From Chytridium lagenaria (lineage: Eukaryota > Chytridiomycota > Chytridiomycetes > Chytridiales > Chytridiaceae), in assembly GCA_025449115.1 (NCBI GenBank), contig JAHLKC010000040.1:186001-250000 (forward strand): a stretch of DNA of 64,000 nt, given 5' to 3'. Shown here piece after piece: positions 53,484 to 64,000 of the stretch. The position numbers and the translations under genes were made by a program. The first letter of the stretch is position 1, and every line of letters begins with the position of its first letter. Under the pieces are notes generated by a model. It was given only the letters and a program-made list of their open reading frames with translations. It was not told the origin of the DNA and searched no databases.

Positions 53484-53693
53484 CTGGGTGGGCATTTTTT
53501 TTGTTTATAGGGTCTGGAGGATGTGTTGTGGGGATGTGGAAGGGGAAGAGAGATGCTGCTGAAAGGGTTGCGGAGACGAAGAAGATGAAGAGGGAGTTGC
53601 AGAGGAATGGTGAGTGTTTATAGTTTTTATTGTATAATGTTAACGTTATGGATAGGTTTTGTGTTTCAATTCATCAAACCGTGTTTTTATTAA
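50815..53693 (+). CDS. Nucleotidyltransferase-glucuronokinase fusion (GHMP kinase)
   Basis: Two enzyme-like halves in one transcript direction with no intergenic gap. The N-terminal half has a Ser/Pro-rich head, then DLNHLYSIPKALLPVDGRPG, LSYLWEYLVVNGWSDRTVFG, NLIDTLDLVAGMGLF, RVVVIQSDILLDAELESLLF and PERYKRLGAPPVAMNLSALA. This is the pattern of sugar-1-phosphate nucleotidyltransferases. The C-terminal half has ARVGLMGNPSDGFHGATLSL, LIANFYGEVTLIPNPSE, RQVGLAGSSALITALLQALI (GHMP phosphate loop), LSAERDELNIAAGQQDRVIQ, AYGGLVFMDF, SGKIHSNVKARFLKGDPEV, NFDTRRRIYGDEVIGEMNLR and SGSGGCVVGMW. These match plant glucuronokinase. It ends GFVFQFIKPCFY at 53693. Known chemistry: ATP plus D-glucuronate to glucuronate-1-phosphate, then a nucleotidyltransferase makes UDP-glucuronate. 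The start (ATG 50815) is uncertain. Frame breaks lie near 51110, 51870-52010, 52380 and 52500. Some could hide a real stop between the halves. Confidence 0.72.
53453..53483 (+). repeat. Poly-T run of about 31 bases
   Basis: Uninterrupted T homopolymer inside an intron near the 3' end of the glucuronokinase gene. Its exact length should not be trusted given the homopolymer problems elsewhere. Confidence 0.85.
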
Positions 53694-54059
53694 AACTTTG
53701 TGAATTTTATAAGTGATTTGCTTGATAAATAAATCGAGGCACTTTATAACGGTTTTTTGAGCTGGGGGTTTTTTTTTCAAGTATATCTATTCTTTCTTTT
53801 ATGCATTTCTTGTGTGGAAGAAAATTATGATGTGTGATACGATTTCAAATGCCGTGCATGAAAAAAGAGAAACATGTAAAATTGGATAAGGGGATGTGCC
53901 ATAAGCATTTGAGGAATCATGAACCCCGAGTCAGGTTAAATAAAAATATGAAGGTGATGATATCTGAAATAATCGGGAAGCCTTTTACTTGTAATCTTTC
54001 TATCAAGTTCATCCGTATCTCCTGTACTTGTAAGCCTTTGCTACAACCTATTGAAAACG
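53694..54059. other. Convergent intergenic region
   Basis: Between two convergent 3' ends. A plus-strand frame at 53834-54160 overlaps the end of the minus gene and shows no family features. It is not called. Confidence 0.5.
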
Positions 54060-55037
54060 TTAGGGAAGAGAAAACGCGACTTTTACCTGTCGTGTTGCCA
54101 GGGGATGAGAGTCGGAGGAGAAGGAAGGTGGAGCGCCTTTATCCACAATCGCTTGGCTAGCCTCGAATTCCGTTTTATACGAAGTAATAGGCAGCGGCGC
54201 GTCGATAAGATGCATTAATCCTGAGACGCCCTTTCCTTTATAAAGTGTTAATTGAGAATAATGGGAGGGTGATGCGTTTGTTTACCTGCTGCCTCCTTCT
54301 TGTAGGTCTGCCGCATTCCCTTGTTGTTGTCGAGGAGTTTACGTTCGTTCACACATGTTGATGGGTTTACGTAGGAGTCTTGATAGAGAGATGGGATTGT
54401 GCCGATGGCCCTGCTGCCGTGGTCGAGTTTCATAGAGTTTTCTATTGGTGGGTCAGTCTTGTTGAAAACGTTGACAGTGAGGGCTCACTTGATGTCTGCT
54501 CGTTGTTAAAGGTAGATTGATATAGAGACACGTAGAGAAACTTATCAACTGCGCCTGGATTTGTGGGAGCCTCATTGCTCAACTGGCACCACGTTAGTTT
54601 CTAAAATGGGCTATAGGAAGATTACTTGTTTTAACGAGGCATTAGGTTCAAGTTTTGGTCGGATATAACGCGGTTCACCGACATTCGGGAAATCACCCTT
54701 TTGTCTGTAATCCACTTCATATGTTGATGGTTCGGTGGGGAACAAGGTCAAGTCTTCTTTGAGCATCTTGGATTGTCGCTCGCTGTGCCTCTACAGTCAA
54801 CCTCGGAAAGCAATAAAAGCCGCCTCACCTGCTCGGGTTATCCGGAAATGCCTTCTCTGAGGTTTCGAATGAACCGAATCCTCCGATGACTCCTTCTCTA
54901 TCTTAATAGGTATGTACATGATGGCAATGGAGTTCAACCCCTCCCTCGGTTGTATGCGAAAATTGTGTGATCGTTGGGTATTTTTTTGGAATCGTTTCGA
55001 ATTGTCCAGATTGTGTCCTTCCACCCCCATTGTCCAT
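54060..55037 (-). CDS. Probable axonemal microtubule-associated protein (unassigned family)
   Basis: Unrecognised by name, but its composition is that of flagellar microtubule inner or surface proteins. ATG 55037 gives MDNGGGRTQSGQFETIPKKY, then after a break VIGGFGSFETSEKAFPDNPS. A GT-AG intron joins in frame to SERQSKMLKEDLTLFPTEPS, TYEVDYRQKGDFPNVGEPRY and IRPKLEPNASLKQ. A 43-nt intron with a CTAAC branch site follows. Then come LSNEAPTNPGAVDKFLYVSL, YQSTFNNEQTS, GTIPSLYQDSYVNPSTCVNE and RKLLDNNKGMRQTYKKEAA. The last exon is SGLMHLIDAPLPITSYKTEF, EASQAIVDKGAPPSFSSDSH. Repeated Y-x-x-[STDE]-[YF] units (TYEVDY, YQSTF, YQDSY, YKTEF) and PLPITSY resemble SAXO/MIP proteins. That comparison is by eye and is an inference. 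Confidence 0.5.
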
Positions 55038-55087
55038 TTTTATAATCTTGCTGGCCCCCAATCACTTTGATACGACGCTTGCCCCCA

Positions 55088-56807
<1,720 letters not shown>

Positions 56808-57279
56808 AGATTGAAGGGATTTGCGGGGGCTGATTCGACGCTTTACTCTTTTTTTCATTCTTTCATTTCTTTCCTTCAACAAATAAACGTGTTGGTTGAC
56901 TGTTATTGTTAAGTGCAAAAAAAAAGATGGTTAGCGTTGAATATGTAGTTCAATTTAGTAGTATGATAATATGGATAAATGAAAATACCTATAGGGTCAT
57001 ATTTCCTCAATGTCAGCTTTGGGACAGCTCTCCTTCTTGTTGTTGTGTAAAAGAATCCAGTTCCAGCCGAGCTAATGAGCCTTGCGACGATAGTTCTATT
57101 TTGTTTTGATTTGGGTATACAGGGGATTTAAGAAGCAAGATGGAATAAGATGGTTAGGTCATTGTTGAAGAATCACAATGTTTTAATAAAGCAAAAAGGA
57201 TTCAAAGTGCACTGGTGAATAAAAAGTCATAACACATCTACGATGTGCATGGAGTGAGAGAATGCTTTTCACTCTTTCA

Positions 57280-57312
<33 letters not shown>

Positions 57313-57726
57313 TCCTGGCATTCTTGCATTGTGCTCAACTCACCTTGCCTTTGCTTTTTTCGACATTTCGCTTCAGTATCTGCTTTGAGTAACGTTCAGT
57401 TGGTCTTTGAGAATTCGAACACGTATTACTTTCAGAGTAAGGCGAATATTCATGGAGATGATGGCGGTGCATATAAGGCAAGGTGCATAAGGAGTATGCT
57501 CATCACCTGCAGCAACTCGTTTGTACTTGCCGACAGGTGTAAACATCCACGGTTCTTTCACGCAACAACACCATTCAAGTGTCCCCTACAATACATCTCA
57601 ATAATCAATATAAAATACATAGAAAGAAAAAAAGAAACTTGTCTCTCAAAGGGCTTCAGCCAGTAACACACACTCATTTCGTCCTTCAACAAACAACCCC
57701 TACTCTTTACTATTATACATCAAACC
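56808..57726. other. Intergenic with CT microsatellite
   Basis: Between MET2 and PRA1, both plus. It contains a CT repeat (57287-57312) and a CAACA-rich leader before the PRA1 ATG. A minus frame at 57373-57561 begins with GTG and matches nothing known. No gene is called. Confidence 0.5.
57287..57312. repeat. CT dinucleotide microsatellite
   Basis: About 13 consecutive CT units, seen directly. Confidence 0.9.
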
Positions 57727-58485
57727 ATGGCCTCCTATACCAACTACATTCGGGTGGATCAACAGACCGTCGACTTGATCAGGTCTCAGGTGAGTTTGAT
57801 GCAACAGCTATGCCTTAGACATATCCATGGTGCTCACATCGTCCTCGTTGGCGTTTAAAAGGGAAAGGCAAGGCTGGACAAGCTCAAGCCCATGTCGGAA
57901 TTCTTCGACAAGACCAGTTAAGATCTCACACACATTCACCGTGCAAACCCTTGCTGGTTCTTACCTTTTCTCCATAGGATTCATCCCGCCGGCTGACTTC
58001 AGGACATTTACTGCCCGTCTCCAAACCAACCTTATTCATTTCCAATCCAATTACCTCGCATTTGGACTTGTTGCCATACTCTACAGCCTATTGACCAACC
58101 TATGGCTTCTCTTTGACGTAGTATTTGTTCTCGGTGAGTTTTTATGAAAAGACAAGACATCAGGAACTCATGCAATGCGTTTACAGTGGGCGTCCGTTAC
58201 ATAACCGCCATGTCCCCGAACGAACCCGTAAGTCATATTTATAGCCAAATAACTTTTGTATCTGACGCGATCCTATTTAGACTTCTCTCTTTGGAGGCAA
58301 AGTCATCCTAACTCAAAATCAGGCATGGATCGCCCTGGCATGTCTTGCCACTCTGATACTCTGGGTTCACTGCTGCTGGATCCGCCATCTTCTGGGTGGC
58401 TTCTGTCACTATCACGTTGATTGTTCTTCACGCAGGTTTCATGGAAAAGCCCATTGAGAGCGATTTTGCCTCTGAAGAAGTTTGA
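57727..58485 (+). CDS. PRA1 family protein (prenylated Rab acceptor, Yip3-like)
   Basis: Small ER/Golgi membrane protein with two hydrophobic hairpins that binds prenylated Rabs. ATG 57727 gives MASYTNYIRVDQQTVDLIRS. Next exons read KARLDKLKPMSEFFDK, ADFRTFTARLQTNLIHFQSN, YLAFGLVAILYSLLTNLWLL, FDVVFVL, VGVRYITAMSPNEP, NQAWIALACLATLILW and FWVASVTITLIVLHAGFMEK. It ends IESDFASEEV at 58485. The N-YF-QSNY core and the position of four membrane spans match PRA1. Introns lie near 57790-57860, 57920-57990, 58133-58185 and 58228-58280. One frame break near 58368 precedes the last helix. Confidence 0.87.
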
Positions 58486-58544
58486 TTTGTAATAGATCTT
58501 TGTCTTGTTTCTTTCAATAATATATATCGTTGAACCTCCTCAAG

Positions 58545-61500
58545 TACTCTTGTCGAGTCCTTTCCGTCCCGAAAAACTTGAAAAAATTCGGACAAACTCT
58601 CAGATTCCATGGAGGTGAGGCATTCCTCAGTGAAATACACTGTTCTAAACCACGCAGTTTGTGAGCCGAAGGTTTATCTTGGATGCCATCGATGGGCGTA
58701 AACTATTGTGGACGGATGAGGAATTCGATCGATTAATCAAGGAGCACGGAGATGCGTGGGCCTTAGGCCTTGATTGTAAAGAACTGTAGAGAGATGACTA
58801 GCGCTGACACCATCCAAAGGGTTCAAGAAACCCGGCACCGCGGCTGCACCTTCTAAAACCTCAGATGCCATCACAAGCTCACAGGAACTCAAAAGAATTT
58901 GACATTAAAGCTCAGCGAGTACCTCCAGCTGGACCAGTACCAATGTTACCAGATGTTGAGAACTTGTCTTGAAGATCAAGTGCGGCGTGCTGCCGCGACG
59001 TCCAAGAATGGTGATAAGTCAAAGGAAGAGCATATCGAACATTTGGTTGACTCGGTTACAAAGTTTTACTTTGAGGTATTTCAGCGTGTTCGTTTTCTTG
59101 TAATGACGATTGTCGCAGGAAAGAGTATCCTCGATACAGTTGATGAGTGCTCTCATTCGAAGCCAGCGGCGAGGAAAGTCATCCATATCATCAGAGGATA
59201 AAGAATTACATTGATACTGTGTTTGGGGAAGGTCGGGGCAAGGAGTTTTCGAATCGGATTTCCAACATTTTAAATCATCCATCACACGGAAGATTCCCTC
59301 TCACGTTGAAACTCAAGGAGCCCGATCAACGACATGGATGAGACACTATCTTTATGAACAAAAAGCACTTCTCGGTCTTTTATTTTTACTTCACTATGAG
59401 TTGGTCGCCGCAGACTCCGCAGAGATTTTCAATATTGTTCAAGAACTGCATAACGTCAAGTTTGGACTCGTTCAAGCAAATTCGCCGCTGTTTGATGAGT
59501 ATTCGCACAACTTATCAAAGGAAGTTTCTTTTCTTTGCGGCCTCCTCGTATTGACGTCTTTGAACTTGGAAAGCCTTTTGGATGTGAATGACGAATATGC
59601 AATTGATCAGATCTTTCCTCTAGAGGACATGCATCAGAAGGCTATCACCGAAATAATTTCAGTTTATGGCACACTTCGTCAGCGGCAAATCAGGAGACGG
59701 TGATCGGGATGCTGCTTCTCGCATGGGGATGTGTGTTGCAGGCTTCCGTCCAAACGGGGTCACATCTTCGACAGATTCCGTCTAAATTACCAGAGAAACT
59801 TGTCGTCATTGCATCAAATCTGAAGTATTCAGTTACGTTGAGCAAGCTATCAACAGCTACTGTGACGTTGACGAGCCCACGGGAAACGTCTTTAGATCAA
59901 TATTGAAGGGGTTGTTGAACTTGCTGTCATGCACGTTTACAGTAGGAAGTCATCCGGATTTCCATGCCATCGCTTCATGTTATTCTGCCATCTTCCGGGG
60001 TTCTCCTGATTTGAGCATACAGTTTTGGTATCAGGATTATCCTGTTGATAGTAGAAGAGCCATCTTGGACTCTGCCAAAAACAGGTTCCCGTACGAAGCG
60101 CATACATTCATCGACCTGTGCAGCTCGCTGTCGAATAATAGCGAGACATCAAAGTTCTTGTTCAGATACCTCTGTCAAATGAGGACCTACACCTTTGAGG
60201 TCTCAAAAGAAAACTTGAAGCAAGTATCCGATACGATGTACGTGCTCCGGTCGGGAGTTTCCTTGATACCGAATTCTGTGGGTGTATCTAGTTTCCAAGC
60301 ACTACCGAATACGAGAGCAAGGCTGCTGTCAAGCACCCCTACCATCGTCAATCTTGAGTACACGTATAGCGTCTTCCATCTTCTCGTCAATTTGGTGGAA
60401 GTGTTTTTTAAGGTCCGAGAATACTGTTACCCTCGGTGCAGAGTATTCCTCGCTAAACCTCGTCACCGATGTCGTCAAACTCTTCCATTCCATCGCGGTG
60501 GAGGCCGATAAGGATTTGTTTGTAGTGATGGTGCAGCATTTATCTACACCACAGAACTCTACCGCTGGCGGACCTGGTGATGAGGTTGAGCTGTTTTGCC
60601 GCATTCTGAATAAGTCGTGTATGCTTCATAGTCCGCCTCAAGATTTAATCGAGTCGTGCATTGATATCATTGCTTTGTTTATCTCGCATATGCCGGATGC
60701 CATATCGCCCCATCTCCCTGACCTCCTCATCATCCCCAAGTTTAGGCATCGGAAGTACCAAGAATTCGGAGATCTTCCTGCAAGCAACTACTTGCAATCG
60801 GTACTATTGCCTTTTGAAAGGTCAAGGGGTGTTTACACTGTCACTCTCTCATTTCTTCATCTGGTAAGGGCTTTGCTGAAAGAAACCAGGCTGGCCTCCG
60901 CGGTGAGGGAGGAGATTTTGGAGTCATCGATCATGTTTATTCACTCTGAGATCTTCCCCACATACGGGACTTGGCGGTATCAAAAGCTTCTCGAAAAGTT
61001 CAAGATCACTTTTGCCATCTTAAAAATCTTTAACGAGATTTTTGGGAAAAGCATTGGGGAGACTGATGCAGGGGTTTTGACGAGAAAGACTGGAAGGGTG
61101 ATGCCATACCTCGACCCGTTTGACTTGGCTGCTGCTCATCAGTTTTTGTTGAAGAGCTACTTGTCGGAAAGTTCGCTCTACCAACTCTCCCGCTTCTTGA
61201 CGTTCTTGCATCCGGCAATACGGCGCCAGATAACTTCTTTAACTCACGGAAAATGAAGGAAGGAAAGGCCCTTGAGACTGCTATCATTGAGGCTTTTAAA
61301 GTTTACCAACACTCTTCTCAAGTTCCGCAAGAGCCGGAAACTACATCCGACACTTTTGGAGCACGCTCTGTTGGATAGAACCGTTCAAGCAACAGGACGG
61401 CAAGAAGTCACAGAATTGATGAATGTTATTGGGTCTTATGTGTTGTACGCGCATGACTCTGACGTGAACATTCTAGCGATTGAGACGCTTACCCTGCTTT

Positions 61501-64000
61501 GCTCGATTGCGGCAGAGTGGGAACCGAGGCCACCGTCGTTTATTGGTTACTTTGGATCAAACGCTCATTCCATTGTGGCTTCTCTCATAGAATTTGCCAA
61601 TAGAGATGAGGAGGGAGTTGAGGATGGGATGGGGATTTCTGAGCGACTTCAGTGTGCGTCCTTAAATTTAATTTGTATTATTATAAGGACGCAGCCCGGG
61701 TTGGGACGCTGTTTTTACATAAAAGACAGAACGGGGTGGAGGATGGGGAGGGCTCAGCGCTTGACACTCTTTCGAAGGGGCCCAACACTGTACTGGATGT
61801 TGTGTTGAGGGTACTTGAAGATTGGAAAGGGAAGGGGAAGGGGAAGTTGCCGGTGCTTTATTCGGCAGTGACGCTTCTTGAGACGTTATGGTCAAGTGCT
61901 GCAGAGCATCAGATTGCACTTGGCAACCTTCGTTTAAATGAAGCGTTTTGGAAGAATTTGGAGTATCTTGCTTTTCGGATGAAGGGGATGGTATGGAGGT
62001 TGTAGTGGAAGATACGATTTTGACTCTGAAGATTAAGGCATCAATCTTCAGAGTTTTAGCATATGAGATGCATTTTGTGACAGGGATGGGGGTGCGGAGG
62101 CGTTGAAGAAAGCTAGCAGTTCAGTGTCTCTTCGGTCTGTAGTCCGGTTGTTCCATAAAGAGACTATGGAGCAATTAGTTGGGAGTTCAAATTCAATATG
62201 ATTGATTTCAGTATTTCGGCAGAGTTGGGGAATATGTGCCTTGCCGTTTGTGGGTTTGACATTGAAGTTTTGGCGTCTAGACACTGGCATCCTTCGTTTG
62301 ATGTGATGTTACAAGATCAGAGCTTGACTTATAGTGTTGACTTTATTCGGCAGAAGATGGAGGAACACGCAGAGCCGATGCAACTGCGTGAGTTTTATGA
62401 CAGACTCTGTCATTTCAATACGTTGTCGGCGTTGCTTGATGCAAAGCTGGGGCTGACATCGAGTTTGAGTATGTTGCTCAAGACTTTTTCGCTCAAGTTT
62501 GGGGGGTGGATGAGCCGCAAGTGCAGGGACTTTCCAAAGCGGGTTTAGTAGATATCATTTTGACGATTCTACGGTGTTTTAAGGGGACGCATCAAATCAC
62601 GATGGTGCATTTGAGGTTTCAGTCGTTGTTGTCGGCAACACTTCCCGGGCTTTTGAATCTTTGGATGAAGATATCCGGGGATGATGGCATCGCGATGAAC
62701 ACGGCTTTAGAGATTCTACCGCTATTGCTGCATACGTGGGAGATTGCACCTTCCCGAGATGATCCGGAGGGGTTGTCAATGCAGATCAAGATGGATGTTA
62801 GTGGGGCGTTGCTGATTTTGTTGCAAAAGTTGAAGAGTCTACCGGATCGGGTGATGAGGGAGAAGGAGGGGGAGGTCGGTAACGCTCTTACTGGGGTGTT
62901 CCCGATTGTCTCCGATATCCTGTCCACGTCGGCGCATGTTGGACCATCGCCGTTGCATCTTTCGTTAATGTCAATTCTTTCGGATAGTTTTAGACTGTCA
63001 TTTCAAAAAGATGGGAATGCGAATAGTCAGACAGTGGCGAGTATGGGTTTACCAGAGATTATTACTCAGACTTTGAGGTTGATTATAAATGTGCTGTCGG
63101 AAGCGGAAAATGGGGGAGGGAAGGATGCACGGGGACCTCTCGGGTTTATTCTACTGGTTGCAGCAACACCGCAAGCTGCAGAGTATCTCATTGACGCGGG
63201 GGTGATCTCGTACTTTTCATCGTTACCGATCAGTGATGATCTGGCTGAGGGGCTTGTTCCAAGCATGACCTCTGGGAATCGACCTTTTACCCATGAGATA
63301 TGGTGCTTGATGCTTTCGGTCCTCTCTGAATCTCTTTTGAATGCTACGCGGTCGTCTTTCACTGAGGCTTGTGTAGGGTTGGTCATCAAATATTGGAGCC
63401 AGATTGAAAGATGTTTCCAGAATGCTTTGAGTAACGAATATCGCTGAGTAGCTTGGATGAGTTGGCAAAAATCACGCAACTTTCCTACAGTGTGATTGAC
63501 GCGATTATGGTGGATGGGGAGACGCAGCTGGAGGCAGGATTCGTGACGATGTTCCATGAATATTGTGTTAGGCTGTTGCAGGACGTTGTATATTTGTTGA
63601 CGCATCCTGCAACGTTAAGGAAACGGTTGGCGGGGGCGGAAAAAGAGAGAGGAGGGAGTCAAATGGTTGATGAGGTCATAGAGGCTGAGCAAGGCATTGG
63701 CGAGCATGAATTGCTTTTGTTCACAATACGTGAGTTTTTCGAATTTTTTTGTGTATTGATTTTTAAGAAATTAACGGAACCTTTTAGTTTGCAATATTGT
63801 TTCATCCATTCGCTTGTACTCGAACATTGAGCATGCCTTGATTCAGAGATCTGCGAGCTCGGTTGACTCGTATTTCGACTCACTTCATCAACCGACTCTC
63901 ACCGAATGTCTTTCGTACGTCGTCGACCTGATGAAACGGGTTGAAAAACCTTCGGACTCTAAACCTCTCAAAATCATCAACAAATTCCCCTCTCCAAGCA
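58545..64000 (+). CDS. NUP188: Nup188-like scaffold nucleoporin, C-terminus cut by window edge
   Basis: Very large alpha-helical solenoid protein of the inner ring of the nuclear pore complex. Seen: RRFILDAMDGRKLLWTDEEF near the start, GFKKPGTAAAPSKTSDAITS, then LKLSEYLQLDQYQCYQMLRT, HLVDSVTKFYFE and ALLGLLFLLHYELVAADSAE. Further helices include AISPHLPDLLIIPKFRH, AAAHQFLLKSYLSESSLYQL, QVQGLSKAGLVDIILTILRC and GVISYFSSLPISDDLAEGLV. The sequence remains open in overlapping frames to base 64000. The LKLSEYLxLDxxQCYxMLR block and the overall size fit Nup188 better than Nup192, but the two are related and I did not align them. The true start was not found: no ATG lies in frame before 58545. Frame breaks occur at 58898-58900, 59085-59140, 60420-60510, 61240-61270, 61700 and 63447, mostly at runs. 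Few introns are evident. Confidence 0.72.

Noticed and set aside
53834..54160. 109-codon plus-strand frame
   Set aside because: Overlaps the last exon of the minus-strand axonemal-like gene, which has consistent motifs; a basic low-information frame.

Overview
The window reads as nuclear DNA of an intron-rich fungus, most likely an early-diverging (zoosporic, chytrid-like) one. Fungal signs are the LEU2-type and MET2-type biosynthesis genes, a Tof1/Timeless homologue, Ypp1, Cdc14, a Vps9 exchange factor and a large Nup188-like nucleoporin. Introns are mostly about 45-120 nt with GT-AG ends. A probable axonemal microtubule protein (54.1-55.0 kb) and a glucuronokinase-type GHMP kinase are unusual for Dikarya, and that is the main basis for the zoosporic guess. 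No tRNA, rRNA, CRISPR array or intact transposon was found.

Layout. 0-6.3 kb, minus strand: an amino-acid transporter running off the left edge and a CaMKK/Sak1-like kinase. 6.4-11 kb, plus: a TOM13/MIM1-like outer-membrane protein and Ypp1/TTC7. 11.1-18.1 kb, minus: Pth2, an S9 peptidase and Cdc14. 19-24.7 kb, mainly plus: acyl-CoA-binding protein, a secreted proline-rich protein and an ANCHR-like zinc protein, with one unrecognised small minus-strand gene. 25-28 kb, minus: Ola1 and a single-pass membrane protein. 28.6-38.3 kb, mainly plus: a DUF1348 protein, a SET/MYND protein, Ded1/DDX3 and a Vps9-domain protein, with two unrecognised minus-strand candidates. 38.5-48 kb, minus: Leu2, Tof1, NDUFA5 and a 2OG-Fe(II) oxygenase. 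48.9-64 kb, mainly plus: a mitochondrial carrier, a nucleotidyltransferase-glucuronokinase fusion, Met2, PRA1 and a partial Nup188, with the axonemal-like gene divergent from Met2.

The genes are general housekeeping functions (amino-acid synthesis, trafficking, mitochondria, cell cycle, translation) with no cluster logic. Several divergent pairs share short promoters (80 bp at 6.3 kb, 127 bp at 32.2 kb, 50 bp at 55.05 kb).

Two points stand out. First, almost every long conserved gene needs one or more single-base frame corrections, nearly all at homopolymer runs. I read these as consensus sequencing errors, not pseudogenes. CDS spans below therefore run from first to last supported codon, across introns and frame breaks. 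Second, a repeat of about 110 bp occurs twice, once filling most of the first PTH2 intron and once just after the CDC14 stop, which makes it an introner-like candidate. The fused sugar-nucleotide enzyme at 50.8-53.7 kb is the most interesting single protein.
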